NCBI RefSeq assembly: GCF_900141905.1
Contig: NZ_FQZF01000005.1
Span: forward strand, 62,001 to 126,000
Length of the DNA stretch: 64,000 bases
Source of the DNA: Muricoccus roseus
Lineage (GTDB): Bacteria; Pseudomonadota; Alphaproteobacteria; Acetobacterales; Acetobacteraceae
Reading direction: 5' to 3'
The notes below the pieces were generated by a model. That model did not search any database. It was not told the origin of the DNA and saw nothing but the letters and a program-made list of their open reading frames with translations. Positions 54,301 to 62,662 of this stretch are shown piece by piece; the stretch's first letter is position 1; every line of letters starts with the position of its first letter. Position numbers and translations under genes: made by a program.

Positions 54301-54529
54301 AGGCCTGGCCGAAATGGACACGCAGCCCCGGGGTCAGCCCGGCCAGCCGCGCCGCCACCGCCTCGTTCACCGCCTCGATCGAGGGAATCGGCATCGGCCC
54401 CTGCGCCAGCCGCCAGCCCAGCGCCGCGACTCCCACCCCGAGGAGCATCACCAGCAGCATCGTGAGCCGAAGAAGGAAGGAAACCCCCTGGACGAGGAGG
54501 CGCCCCACTTGACCGGGCAGGCGCCTCAC
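51335..54529 (-). CDS. YhdP-like DUF3971/AsmA-domain giant envelope protein, GTG start
   Basis: The 1064-residue product has one N-terminal membrane helix (LRLTMLLVMLLGVGVAALGW) and a very long repetitive beta-rich region: the DUF3971 part in the middle and an AsmA-like C-terminal region (GTWPGNTPDSPLSGVAELRD, LSIYGIPEAVRGPGLRFTVA). This is the layout of YhdP and relatives that bridge the periplasm and help move phospholipids to the outer membrane. The start is GTG at 54529; the glnE ATG lies only 17 bp away on the other strand. The C-terminal amphipathic tail reads APGALRGLLTPQEG. Confidence 0.88.
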   Translation of the reverse strand: MRRLPGQVGRLLVQGVSFLLRLTMLLVMLLGVGVAALGWRLAQGPMPIPSIEAVNEAVAARLAGLTPGLRVHFGQAWVAWEGWKDGAPQPLFLRLEGLRAVDGAGSTRASLTSAEVSVAVPPLLRGVVAPVRVVLRDPVALLRRDMAGDLSIDLGISSGPADTPGAEAPPDSEPEATTETIARLLRGADPDSPLAALREIRVDGGVVQVRDEPLQLAWAIHRAALSVTRAENGATVLAGSGGLRLSGQEIPVRISGRAAGEPPVAEVSLEIDSVSPPALATALPSLRPLAMLDAQLGARFGGRYDFGNGEFEGRAEVRSSAGRIVAGERRTDFEGATIALTGDGRRMRLERLELALPAGRPGFPAPRITAQAQADRRDGLWQGRMEIGLDAIAVPDLALYWPPGVAEGARVWVTENLTAGRAREGRWFLEGESSADFSSGRITAAGGTLRAEGVNVHWLRPIPPLEGVDGLVTFSREDVVIQARATRQSGTGLTVPEARVRISDLGVPKPDAEKLEIDARVAGPLNDVLNLVRHPRLHLFEKRPLELGAAGGNVEARLSIGLPLLNDLPIEQLRISAQGKVTNGRIADVVAGQSVEAAQLDVAVDVSGMKVAGTARLGAIPARVQAELDFRSGPPAQVTERVQLEGRAAAADLARLGLNPAPYLAGAFGYAVQAERRRSGEAQVSLRADLREARLALRPFGYAKPAGVAASAQAVVRLRGETLTAVEGVRVEGPNLSVRGGLSFRRGGAFGGAELLEARIGPSRLAGQVASPARAGEPWEIRVQGSMLDARGLMEELDRAGGGGGGSTPLRLDARFDRVLLAEGRELAPVQALAFMDAQGVLRELRASGRGVRGGGFEAVVVPRGAGRAMEARVEGFGTLLRDLGVFDAVDGGTFHASGTWPGNTPDSPLSGVAELRDFGVREAASIGKFLQALSIYGIPEAVRGPGLRFTVASAPFRLTPEALTLEEARAVSASLGLTMEGRILRRAERYDLRGTVVPSYALNSALGRLPGIGRLFTAERNGGLFAANFRVTGKLDDPDIALDPLSILAPGALRGLLTPQEGR

Positions 54530-54546
54530 GCGTTGCCTTCCCGCGC

Positions 54547-57528
54547 ATGTCCGACGCCGAGCCCTCCCGCCGCCGCCCGCCCACCCCCTTCGACACGGCC
54601 GCGGCCGGACGTCTGGCGGAGGACTTCGCCGCCAAGGGCGCCGCCGAGGCGGCCTTCGCGGCCTCCTCCTCCGGCGCCGCCCTGCTGGCCGCGCTCGGCG
54701 GCCACAGCCCCTTCCTCGCGGACCTCGCCCTGCGGGAGGCGACCACCCTGCTGCGCTTCGCCGAGCGCGGCGCGGACGCGGCCTTCGCCGGCGCGCTCGA
54801 CCCGCTCGGCCGCGCCGACCCGGCGGCCAGCTTCAACCAGCTCGGCGCCGCGCTGCGCCAGGCCAAGCGCCAGGCCGCGCTCATCGTCGCTGCCGCGGAC
54901 CTCTCGGGCGAATGGGCGCTGGACGGGGTCACCGGCGCCCTCTCCACCCTCGCCGAGACCTGCATCGACCTCGCCTGCGCGCATCTGCTGCGCGAGGCCG
55001 CGGGGCGCGGCGAGATCCACCTGCCCAACGCGGCGAAGCGCGACCCCAAGGCCGCCAGCAAGGGCTCCGGCCTCGTGGTGCTCGGCATGGGCAAGCTCGG
55101 CGGGCGCGAGCTGAACTATTCCTCCGATGTGGATCTGATGGTCCTCTTCGATCCGGTGGCCGCCGTGGATCCGGACCGCGCGCAGGCCAGCTTCGTGCGC
55201 CTCGCCCGCGATCTCGTTCGGCTGCTGGAAGAACGCACGGCGGAGGGATACGTCTTCCGCACCGATCTCCGCCTGCGCCCCGACCCGGCGGCGACGCCGC
55301 TCGCCGTCTCCATTCCCGCCGCCATCTCCTATTACGAAAGCTTCGGCCAGAACTGGGAGCGCGCCGCCATGCTCAAGGCGCGCCCCGTGGCCGGGGACCG
55401 TGGATTGGGCGAGCACTTCCTGGCCGAAATACGCCCCTTCGTCTGGCGACGGCACCTCGATTTCGCGATGATCGCGGACATCCATTCCATCAAGCGCCAG
55501 ATCCACGCCGTGCACGGCAGCAAGCGCGGCGCGGGGGCCGAGATCGCAGTGGCCGGCCACGACGTGAAGCTCGGCCGGGGTGGCATACGCGAGATCGAGT
55601 TCACAGCCCAGGTGGCCCAGCTCATCTGGGGCGGCCGAGACCCGGCCCTGCGCGACCCCACCACCCTCGGCGCCCTCGTCGCCCTGGCGGCCGCCGGCCG
55701 CATGGACCGGCGCGCGGCGGCCGACCTCGCCGACGCCTATGTCTTCCTGCGGGACGTGGAGCACCGCATCCAGATGGTGGCCGACCGCCAGACGCACAGG
55801 TTGCCGGAAGACCCGGACGGCCTGGCCCGCATCGCCTCCTTCACGGGCTTCCCCGACGCCGACCTCTTCGCCTCCACCCTTACCGGCCATCTCCGCCGCG
55901 TCGCCAGCCAGTATTCCCGCCAGTTCGAGGCGGCCCCCGCCCTCAGCCTGCCCGGGGGCGAGGGCTTCGAGGGCGGGGACCTCGTCTTCACCGGGCCGGA
56001 GAACGACCCGGGGACGCTCGAGACGCTGAAGCGCATGGGCTACGCGAATCCGGGCGGAATCTCGGCCATGATCCGCGCTTGGCACCACGGCCACCGCCGC
56101 GCCACCCGCACCGAGCGGGCGCGGGAGCTGCTGACCGCACTCATGCCCACCCTGCTTGCCGCCTTCGCCCGCCAGCGCGAGCCCGATACGGCCCTGGCCC
56201 GGCTGGACACGCTGCTGGACCGCCTCCCCGCCGGGGTGCAGGTGCTCAGCCTGTTCCACCGCAACCCCGCCCTGCTGGACCGCGTGGCCGGCGTCCTCGG
56301 CGCCGCCCCGGCGCTCGCCGACCACCTCGCCCGCGATCCCGCCGCCCTGGAAGGGCTGCTCGCCGGCGGCCATGGCACCGCCGCCGCCTCCCTCCCCGCC
56401 CTGGTCGGCGCCGCCCGCCATTACGAGGAGGCGCTGGAATCCGTCCGCCGCATGGTCACCGAAGGGCGGTTCGAGGTGGATGTCGCGGCCCTCGAGGGCA
56501 AGCTGGACGTCGATGCCGCCGGCATCGCCCGCAGCGAGCTGGCCGATGCCGCCATCACCTGCCTCCTCCCCCAGGTGGCCAAGGACTTCGCCACCCGCCA
56601 CGGCAAGGTGCCCGGCGGCGCCATGGCGGTGGTCGGCATGGGCAAGCTCGGCGGGCGGGAGATGCTGCCCGGCTCCGACCTCGACCTCGTCCTCATCTAC
56701 GACCATGCCGAGGACGCGACGGAGAGCGACGGCCCCAAGCCCCTCGCCGTGCCCACCTACTTCTCCCGCCTGGCCCACCAGTTCGTCGCCGCCCTCACCG
56801 CGCCGGGCGCGGAGGGCAAGCCCTATGAGGTGGACATGCGGCTCCGCCCCTCGGGCAACAAAGGCCCGGTCGCCGCCAGCATCGCCGCCTTCGAGCGCTA
56901 TCACGGCCCGAAGGAGAGCGAGGGCGGGCAGGCCTGGACCTGGGAGCGCATGGCCCTCACCCGGGCCCGCCCGGTGGCCGGCCCGCCCGCGCTGCGCAAG
57001 CGCATCGCCGAATGCTGCCGCCAGGCCCTGGCCGTCCATGCCGGCCCCCAGGCCATCGCCGATGCCCTGGCCATGCGCGCCCGCATGCTGCGCGACCTGC
57101 CCCCGGACGGACCATGGGACGTGAAGGCCATCCCCGGCGGGCTGGTGGAGGTGGAGTTCATCGCCCAGGCGTTGCAATGCGCCCATGCCGCCGAGCACCC
57201 GCGCATCGTCGCCCCCACCACGCGCGACGCCCTGGCCAACCTCGCCCGCGCCGGGCTGCTGGAGCCTGGTGAGGCGGCCCTGCTGATCCGGGCGGAACGT
57301 TTCTGGCGGACCCTGCAATCCCTGCTGCGCCTCACCGTCGGCCGGGTGAGGACCGAGGAGCTGCCCCCCGCCTCCGCCCATGCCCTGCTGCGCGGCCTCG
57401 CCCCAGCCTGCGAAACGCCGCCCGTTGACCTCCCCGCGCTTCGCGCACAGATGCGTGAGATCGCGGCCGGGGTGCGCTCCTCCTTCGAGCGCCGCCTCGG
57501 CCCATTGCCTGTGAAGGGGGCCGCATGA
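54547..57528 (+). CDS. glnE: Bifunctional glutamine synthetase adenylyltransferase/adenylyl-removing enzyme
   Basis: GlnE attaches and removes AMP on glutamine synthetase in response to PII and glutamine. The 993-residue product shows two nucleotidyltransferase domains, each with a GMGKLGGRE motif: VLGMGKLGGRELNYSSDVDL in the N-terminal half and VVGMGKLGGREMLPGSDLDL in the C-terminal half, each followed by the DxD metal site. The length is usual for alphaproteobacteria. No obvious ribosome site precedes the ATG. The stop overlaps the peroxiredoxin start by four bases. Confidence 0.96.
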   Translation: MSDAEPSRRRPPTPFDTAAAGRLAEDFAAKGAAEAAFAASSSGAALLAALGGHSPFLADLALREATTLLRFAERGADAAFAGALDPLGRADPAASFNQLGAALRQAKRQAALIVAAADLSGEWALDGVTGALSTLAETCIDLACAHLLREAAGRGEIHLPNAAKRDPKAASKGSGLVVLGMGKLGGRELNYSSDVDLMVLFDPVAAVDPDRAQASFVRLARDLVRLLEERTAEGYVFRTDLRLRPDPAATPLAVSIPAAISYYESFGQNWERAAMLKARPVAGDRGLGEHFLAEIRPFVWRRHLDFAMIADIHSIKRQIHAVHGSKRGAGAEIAVAGHDVKLGRGGIREIEFTAQVAQLIWGGRDPALRDPTTLGALVALAAAGRMDRRAAADLADAYVFLRDVEHRIQMVADRQTHRLPEDPDGLARIASFTGFPDADLFASTLTGHLRRVASQYSRQFEAAPALSLPGGEGFEGGDLVFTGPENDPGTLETLKRMGYANPGGISAMIRAWHHGHRRATRTERARELLTALMPTLLAAFARQREPDTALARLDTLLDRLPAGVQVLSLFHRNPALLDRVAGVLGAAPALADHLARDPAALEGLLAGGHGTAAASLPALVGAARHYEEALESVRRMVTEGRFEVDVAALEGKLDVDAAGIARSELADAAITCLLPQVAKDFATRHGKVPGGAMAVVGMGKLGGREMLPGSDLDLVLIYDHAEDATESDGPKPLAVPTYFSRLAHQFVAALTAPGAEGKPYEVDMRLRPSGNKGPVAASIAAFERYHGPKESEGGQAWTWERMALTRARPVAGPPALRKRIAECCRQALAVHAGPQAIADALAMRARMLRDLPPDGPWDVKAIPGGLVEVEFIAQALQCAHAAEHPRIVAPTTRDALANLARAGLLEPGEAALLIRAERFWRTLQSLLRLTVGRVRTEELPPASAHALLRGLAPACETPPVDLPALRAQMREIAAGVRSSFERRLGPLPVKGAA

Positions 57529-57977
57529 TCGCTGTCGGGGACAAGGCGCCGGAATTCGACCTGCCGGCCGCAGGCGGCGGGCGCGTCAGCGCCGCGCTGC
57601 TGCGGGGCCGGCGCTACGCGCTGTATTTCTACCCCAAGGCCGACACCTCGGGCTGCACCGTCCAGGCCCAGGGCGTGCAGGAGAACCTGGCCGCGCTCGA
57701 GAAGGCCGGCATCACCGTCATCGGCGTCTCGCCGGACCCGGTGAAGAAGCTGGACGCCTTCGCCAAGAAGTTCGGCCTCACCTTCCCGCTCGCCTCGGAT
57801 GCGGACCAGTCCCTCGCCCAGGCCTATGACGCCTGGGTCGAGAAATCCATGTATGGCCGCAAGTACATGGGCATGGAGCGCAGCACCTTCCTCGTCTCGG
57901 CGGACGGCACGGTGGAGGCCATCTGGCGCAAGGTAAAGCCCGCCGAGCACGCGGCCCTGCTTCTCAAGGCCGCCTGA
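57525..57977 (+). CDS. bcp: Bcp-type thiol peroxidase (peroxiredoxin Q), 1-Cys form
   Basis: The 150-residue product has the Prx fold with IAVGDKAPEFDLPAAGGG, the peroxidatic cysteine in YPKADTSGCTVQAQG and the downstream GVSPDPVKKLDAFAKKFG. The second, resolving cysteine found five residues later in many Bcp proteins is replaced by Gln/Ala, so it would act as a 1-Cys form needing an external thiol. It starts inside glnE (ATGA), so the two are coupled. A hairpin follows. Confidence 0.9.
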   Translation: MIAVGDKAPEFDLPAAGGGRVSAALLRGRRYALYFYPKADTSGCTVQAQGVQENLAALEKAGITVIGVSPDPVKKLDAFAKKFGLTFPLASDADQSLAQAYDAWVEKSMYGRKYMGMERSTFLVSADGTVEAIWRKVKPAEHAALLLKAA

Positions 57978-57984
57978 ACCGGCC

Positions 57985-58018
57985 CGGCTGGGCGGGGCAA
58001 ACCCCACCCACCCAGCCG
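57985..58018 (+). terminator. glnE-bcp operon terminator-like hairpin
   Basis: CGGCTGGG / CCCAGCCG forms eight perfect pairs around an 18-base loop that can pair further (GGGG with CCCC), beginning seven bases past the bcp stop. Confidence 0.5.
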
Positions 58019-58106
58019 CGCGCCCCTGCCCTGCAGCGGGCGCGATGGACCCCCAGCTGTGCCCTCGCTAGCCTCGCCCCGGAAACGATCCGGGGAAGTG
58101 ACGCAC

Positions 58107-59312
58107 ATGCAGGGCCGGTCGCTCGCCTTCCTCCTGCTGCTCGCGGTCAGCTGCGCCGCCCTGGCCATGGGGCTCCGCCAGTCCTTCGGCCTCTTCCTCG
58201 CCCCGATGACGACCACGCTCGGCTGGTCCACCAGCGGCTTCGCCCTGGCCATCGCCATCCAGGTGCTGGTGAACGGCTTCAGCCAGCCCCTCGTGGGCCA
58301 GCTCGCGGACCGCTTCGGCGGGCGCGTCGTGGTGATCGGCGGCGCCCTGCTCTACGCGGCCGGCATCGCCGGCATGGCCCTCGCGCCCAGCCTCGCGGGC
58401 TTCACCTTCTTCGCCGGCATCGTCATGGGAGTCGCGGTCTCCGCCGCGGGGATGCCGGTGATCGTCGCCTCCCTCACCCGCCAGCTTCCGGATTCCATGC
58501 GCGGCCGGGCGGCGGCGCTCGGGACCGCGGGCTCCTCCCTCGGCCAGTTCCTGGTCGTGCCGCTCTCCGGCGTGGCCCTGGCCGGCTTCGGCTGGCAGCC
58601 CGCCCTCCTCACCATGGCCGCCGCCGCCCTCCTCATGGTGCCCCTCGCCCTGTCCCTCGCCGGCCGCCCCGCACCCAAGGCCGCCAGCGCGGAACCCGAA
58701 GAAACGGCGCGCGCCGCGCTCTCTCGCGCCCTCGGCTCGCGCCTTTTCTGGTGCCTCTTCTTCGGCTTCTTCGTTTGCGGCCTGCATGTCTCCTTCCTCG
58801 CGGTGCACATGCCGGGCTTCGTGGCGCTCTGCCACCTGCCGCTCCAGGTCGGCGCCTGGTCCATCTCGCTCATCGGCCTGTTCAACATCATCGGCTCGCT
58901 CGGCGCCGGCGAACTCACCCAGCGCTGGAAGCGGCGGGAGTTGCTGGTGGCCATCTACGCGCTGCGCGCCCTCGTCATGGCCGTCTTCTTCTTCGCCGCC
59001 GAGAAGACCACCGGCTCCGTGCTCGTCTTCTCCGCGCTCATGGGCGTCCTCTGGCTCTCCACCGTGCCGCCCACCGTCGCCCTCTGCGCCCGCCTCTTCG
59101 GCACGCGCTGGCTGGCCACCATCTTCGGCCTTGTCTTCCTCGGCCACCAGGTCGGCGGCTTCCTGGGCGCCTGGCTGCCCGGCCTCATCTTCGACCGCAC
59201 GGGCAACTACGACGCCATGTGGCTCCTCTCCATCGCCGCCGGCATCTTCGCCGCCCTCATCCACCTGCCCCTCCGGGAACCCGCCCCGGCCCCGAAGCCC
59301 GTGGTGGCCTGA
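58107..59312 (+). CDS. MFS transporter, oxalate/formate-antiporter-like
   Basis: The 401-residue product has about twelve helices. LRQSFGLFLAPMTTTLGWS in the first hairpin and QPLVGQLADRFGGRVVVIGG in loop 2-3 match the OFA/monocarboxylate branch, as does FGFFVCGLHVSFLAVHMPGF in the second half. The substrate is probably a carboxylate, but this is only family-level. I chose the ATG at 58107, 48 bases into the open frame. Repeat copy D begins 24 bp past the stop. Confidence 0.82.
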   Translation: MQGRSLAFLLLLAVSCAALAMGLRQSFGLFLAPMTTTLGWSTSGFALAIAIQVLVNGFSQPLVGQLADRFGGRVVVIGGALLYAAGIAGMALAPSLAGFTFFAGIVMGVAVSAAGMPVIVASLTRQLPDSMRGRAAALGTAGSSLGQFLVVPLSGVALAGFGWQPALLTMAAAALLMVPLALSLAGRPAPKAASAEPEETARAALSRALGSRLFWCLFFGFFVCGLHVSFLAVHMPGFVALCHLPLQVGAWSISLIGLFNIIGSLGAGELTQRWKRRELLVAIYALRALVMAVFFFAAEKTTGSVLVFSALMGVLWLSTVPPTVALCARLFGTRWLATIFGLVFLGHQVGGFLGAWLPGLIFDRTGNYDAMWLLSIAAGIFAALIHLPLREPAPAPKPVVA

Positions 59313-59336
59313 TCCCGACCTGAGGGCGGTCCCGTC

Positions 59337-59580
59337 GGAGGGCTCCGCCCTCCACCCGCCAAGGGCCTGAGGCCCTTGGAACCCCGTCTGACTGCCGTGG
59401 ATACCCCGGATCGAAGGGGTCTCCAGTGGCTGGTGCTTTTCCTGCCTTTGCAGTCGCCTGAGGTCATCGACCTCAGGCGCACCGTCAGCGGAATGACTCC
59501 AAAACTGATAGAAAAAGAAGAAGGTGAGGGGTCCGGGGAGAGGAAGAATTCCTTCTTCCTCTCCCCGGGACAGACCGACA
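59337..59580 (+). repeat. Dispersed multi-hairpin intergenic repeat, copy D (short form)
   Basis: This 244-bp copy is the cleanest short form. GGAGGGC/GCCCTCC lies at 59337-59353 and the CCAAGGGCCT stem follows. The ACCCC/GGGGT stem, the GCCTGAGGTC stem and the terminal sixteen-pair CCGGGGAGAGGAAGAA stem are all perfect. It starts 24 bp after the MFS stop and ends at GACAGACCGACA. The next 106 bp lead to the secreted-protein gene and hold its GAGGAG site. Confidence 0.93.
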
Positions 59581-59686
59581 GACCCGGCCCCAGAACCCCC
59601 TCCCCATGAAACGACCCGCCGCCGGGGTGGACAGGCGGCCCGTCCTCCCCTTTTCTGCGGCCGGGTTTCCGGTTGAGGAGCGTGGC

Positions 59687-60148
59687 ATGCGGCGGGCTTG
59701 GGCGAAGTGGATTCTCGTGGCGGCGCTGGCCTCCCCCCTGGCCGCCGCGGACGCGCAGCAGCCCCAGGCCCAGGCCGCGCCCCATGCCTGGCTCTTCGGT
59801 TCCTGGACCGGCGGCATCTTCCCCGCCACCGAGACGGACGGCGCCGCCTGCGCCGCCCAGCCCACCGTCATCTTCACCCGGGACGTGATCATGCGCGTCT
59901 CGGTGCTCGACGTGCCCTACCGCCAGCGCCTGATCGAAACCGTGGCCGGCGGGCCGGACAGCGTGGAGTTCCGCCTCGCCCCCGCCGCCGCCTCCATCGC
60001 CCCGCTTGGCGGCCGCCTGCCGCCGGACAGCGCCTTCGGCTGCGCCAACCCGAACAACCTTCGGGTGGAACGGCGCGGCCCGAACGAGATCGTCTTCCCC
60101 GACTGCGCCGAGTTCCCGAGCCCGCTGAAGCGCTGCATGGCGCGCTGA
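59687..60148 (+). CDS. Secreted protein of unknown function with four cysteines
   Basis: The 153-residue product has a Sec leader (MRRAWAKWILVAALASPLA, cleaved near AADAQQ) and four cysteines spread through the mature part (in GAACAAQ, FGCANP, FPDCAEF and KRCMAR), enough for two disulfides. It contains WLFGSWTGGIFPATETDG and VIFTRDVIMRVSVLDVPYRQ. GAGGAG precedes the ATG at 59687. I do not recognise the family. The next gene starts 21 bp later, so the two may be co-transcribed. Confidence 0.72.
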   Translation: MRRAWAKWILVAALASPLAAADAQQPQAQAAPHAWLFGSWTGGIFPATETDGAACAAQPTVIFTRDVIMRVSVLDVPYRQRLIETVAGGPDSVEFRLAPAAASIAPLGGRLPPDSAFGCANPNNLRVERRGPNEIVFPDCAEFPSPLKRCMAR

Positions 60149-60168
60149 CACCTTCCGGGCCGGCCGGC

Positions 60169-60915
60169 ATGTCCCTTCCGGAACTGCCGCCCGGCCCGGC
60201 CCTCGCCGCCACCATCGCGACCGCCGCCCTGGCCGGCCTCGCCCGCGGCTTCTCCGGCTTCGGCGCGGCGCTGATCTTTATTCCCCTCGCCAGCGCCACC
60301 CTCGGCCCCCGCGTGGCCGCGCCCCTCCTCATGCTGGTGGACAACCTCACGGCCTTCCCGCTCATCCCCGCCGCCTGGCGCGGCGCGGCGCGCGCGGAGG
60401 TCGCCTCCCTCACCGCCGGCGCGCTCGTCGGGGCGCCGGCCGGCGCCTGGCTCCTCCTGCACCTGGATCCCGTGGCGCTCCGCTGGGGCATGTGCCTCCT
60501 GGCCATCGCCATGCTGGCGCTGCTCGCCTCGGGCTGGCGCTACCACGGCCGCCCCGCCGTGCCGCTGTCCATCGCGGTCGGCGCCAGCTCCGGCCTTCTC
60601 TCCGGCGCGGCCCAGATGGGCGGACCGCCCGTGGTCGCCTACTGGCTCGGCGGCGCCATCCCCGCCACCCGCGTCCGCGCCAATATCGTGCTCTTCTTCG
60701 CGGCCAGCGGCGTCATCAGCGCGGCCACCTACCTCCTCGGCGGGCTGCTGACGGCCGAAATCCTCCTCCTCGCAGCCATCGTTGCGCCCAGCTACGGCCT
60801 CGGGCTCTGGTGCGGCAGCCGCCTCTTCGGCCTGGCCAGCGAAGCAGCGTTCCGCCGCGTCTGCTTCCTGCTGATCGCCGCCGCCGCGGTGATCGGGCTG
60901 CCGGTCTGGGGCTGA
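60169..60915 (+). CDS. TauE/SafE family membrane protein
   Basis: The 248-residue product has seven or eight helices. GLARGFSGFGAALIFIPL near the N terminus and LLSGAAQMGGPPVVAYWLGG in the second half are the duplicated family motifs. Members export or import sulfonates and other organic anions; the substrate here is unknown. The stop codon lies inside the first unit of a 14-bp tandem repeat, so the last residues (LPVWG) are encoded at the repeat edge. Confidence 0.85.
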   Translation: MSLPELPPGPALAATIATAALAGLARGFSGFGAALIFIPLASATLGPRVAAPLLMLVDNLTAFPLIPAAWRGAARAEVASLTAGALVGAPAGAWLLLHLDPVALRWGMCLLAIAMLALLASGWRYHGRPAVPLSIAVGASSGLLSGAAQMGGPPVVAYWLGGAIPATRVRANIVLFFAASGVISAATYLLGGLLTAEILLLAAIVAPSYGLGLWCGSRLFGLASEAAFRRVCFLLIAAAAVIGLPVWG

Positions 60916-60992
60916 CGGTCTGGGGCTGACGGTCTGGGGCTGACGGTCTGGGGCTGACGGTCTGGGGCTGACGGTCTGGGGCTGACGGTCTG
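60903..60992 (+). repeat. 14-bp tandem repeat, six full units plus a part
   Basis: GGTCTGGGGCTGAC repeats exactly six times (60903-60986), followed by the partial unit GGTCTG. The unit includes the TauE gene stop (60913-60915) and runs into the outer end of repeat copy E, whose junction (TGACGGTCTG) resembles the unit. It probably arose by slippage at the element boundary. Confidence 0.93.
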
Positions 60993-61241
60993 TCCCGGGG
61001 AGAGGAAGAAAGGATTCTTCCTCTCCCCGGACCCGTCGAAGGCAGTGCCTTCGACCCATCATCTTCTTCTTCGAGTTTAGAATCACGGGGCTGACGGTGC
61101 GCCTGAGGTCGATGACCTCAGGCGACTGCAACGGCAGGAAGGGCACCCTCAACAGGAGCCCCTTCAATGCGGGGTATCCACGGCAGTCAGACGGGGTTCC
61201 AAGGGCCTCAGGCCCTTGGCGGGTTGAGGGCGGAGCCCTCA
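60983..61241 (-). repeat. Dispersed multi-hairpin intergenic repeat, copy E (long form, covariant end stem)
   Basis: This 259-bp copy lies between convergent genes. Read on the minus strand it begins TGAGGGC/GCCCTCA, where the other copies have GGAGGGC/GCCCTCC: the outer pair changed from G-C to T-A on both arms. All other major stems are present, including the long-form GTCGAAGGCA hairpin and a perfect sixteen-pair terminal stem. The TGAGGGC end is 29 bp from the histidine kinase stop. An eleven-base C run lies directly before that stop. Confidence 0.93.
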
Positions 61242-61270
61242 CCGGGCCGAAAGGGCCCACCCCCCCCCCC

Positions 61271-62662
61271 TTAGGCCGGCAGCGTCACCTCGGCGCAAAG
61301 CCCGCCTTCCGGCCGGTTCCGCAGCGTCACGTCCCCGCCATGCGCCCGCAGGATGTTGCGTGCGATCGGCAGGCCGAGGCCCACCCCGCCGGTCTCGCGG
61401 TTCCGGCTCGCCTCCAGCCGCCGGAAGGGCTGGAACACCGCCTCCTGGCTTTCCTCGGGGATGCCGGGCCCGTCATCCTCCACGCGCAGATGGATCTGCC
61501 CGCCCTGGGGCGGCGAGAGCACCACCCGCGCCGTGCCCCCGTAATTGGCCGCATTGGCGACGAGGTTGGCCAGCGCACGCTTGAGGGCGATCGGGCGTCC
61601 GCGCACTGTCAGCCGTTCCGGCCCGGCATAGGCGAAGTCCTCTGCGTCGGCATGCGGGCGTGCGTCGGCGGCCTCGTCCAGCACGGTGCGGCAGAGCGCC
61701 GCCAGATCGAGGGGGACGGAGGGCTCGGCCGCCGCGTCGTCCCGCGCGAAGGCGAGGGTGGCGTTCACCATCGCCTCCATCTCCTCCAGGTCCGCCAGCA
61801 TCTTCGCCCGCTGCTCGTCATCCTCCATGAACTCGGCCCGCAGCTTCAGCCGGGTGATCGGCGTGCGCAGGTCATGCCCGATGGCCGCCAGCATCTGCGT
61901 GCGGTCTCCCACGAAGCGGCGGATGCGCTCGGCCATGGTGTTGAAGGCATGGGCGGCGGTCGCGACCTCGAAGGGCCCCTCCTCCGGCATGGGGGGCGCG
62001 TTCACGTCGCGTCCCAGAGCATTGGCCGCGCGGGCGAGATCCCGCACCGGCCGGGTCAGCCGCCGCGTGGCCCAGACGATGAGCAGCGCCGCCGCCGCCG
62101 TCATCAGCAGGAAGGCGATCAGGAAGGTCTCGGAATGCCAGGGCCGAAGCGGCGGCATGTGCAGGATGACGTTCAGCCACTGCCCGCCATCCGGCATGCG
62201 GAAGGAGACATAGAGCGTGCCGAAGCGCATCCCCGCCTGGATCTCGCGCGGCCGCAGCCGGGGCGGGCCGCCGAGCAGGATTTCGGGCCGGATCATCCGC
62301 AGCACCGGCGGCGGCGCGGGCAGCATCCCCACCCGCACCGCCGGCTGGTCATCGAGCGACGCATCCAGCCCCGTCGGCAGCTCGATCTCAGAGAGGACGA
62401 GGCCGCGCCGCTCTGGCACGGCGAGCACCATCGCGCGCCAGAGGCCGAAGACCCGGGCCGACATCTCGCGCTCCGTCGCCGCGCGCTGCAGGTCCACCCG
62501 GTCCAGGGCATGGATGGTCAGCCCCGCGGCCTGCACCGCCATCAGCGCCAGCAGCAGGAACAGCGCCGTGCGCGCGGCCAGCGTGCGCGGCAGGATCCGG
62601 CGCAGCAGCGCCCTCGCCCGTGCCCTCACTTGCCGGGGCGCATCAGGTGGCCCGCTCGACAT
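61271..62662 (-). CDS. EnvZ-like sensor histidine kinase
   Basis: The product is about 463 residues. Two membrane helices (about residues 33-50 and 178-200) flank a periplasmic sensor of about 125 residues, then a HAMP domain (RRLTRPVRDLARAANALG), the phospho-acceptor His in LAAIGHDLRTPITRLKL and an ATPase domain with NLVANAANYGG, VEDDGPGIPEE and GVGLGLPIARNI. The GHDLRTP box is the EnvZ class. It would phosphorylate the OmpR-type regulator encoded just upstream. I chose the ATG at 62662, which overlaps that gene by 20 bp; an in-frame ATG at 62677 is an alternative. Confidence 0.92.
   Translation of the reverse strand: MSSGPPDAPRQVRARARALLRRILPRTLAARTALFLLLALMAVQAAGLTIHALDRVDLQRAATEREMSARVFGLWRAMVLAVPERRGLVLSEIELPTGLDASLDDQPAVRVGMLPAPPPVLRMIRPEILLGGPPRLRPREIQAGMRFGTLYVSFRMPDGGQWLNVILHMPPLRPWHSETFLIAFLLMTAAAALLIVWATRRLTRPVRDLARAANALGRDVNAPPMPEEGPFEVATAAHAFNTMAERIRRFVGDRTQMLAAIGHDLRTPITRLKLRAEFMEDDEQRAKMLADLEEMEAMVNATLAFARDDAAAEPSVPLDLAALCRTVLDEAADARPHADAEDFAYAGPERLTVRGRPIALKRALANLVANAANYGGTARVVLSPPQGGQIHLRVEDDGPGIPEESQEAVFQPFRRLEASRNRETGGVGLGLPIARNILRAHGGDVTLRNRPEGGLCAEVTLPA

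Noticed and set aside
60903-60992. 14-bp direct repeats as a possible CRISPR array.
   Set aside because: The units are directly adjacent with no spacers, too short for CRISPR repeats, and no cas genes are nearby.
61260-61270. Eleven-base C run at the 3' end of the histidine kinase gene as a phase-variable tract.
   Set aside because: It lies immediately outside the stop codon, so slippage would not change the protein. It may still affect transcript ends, but there is no evidence.
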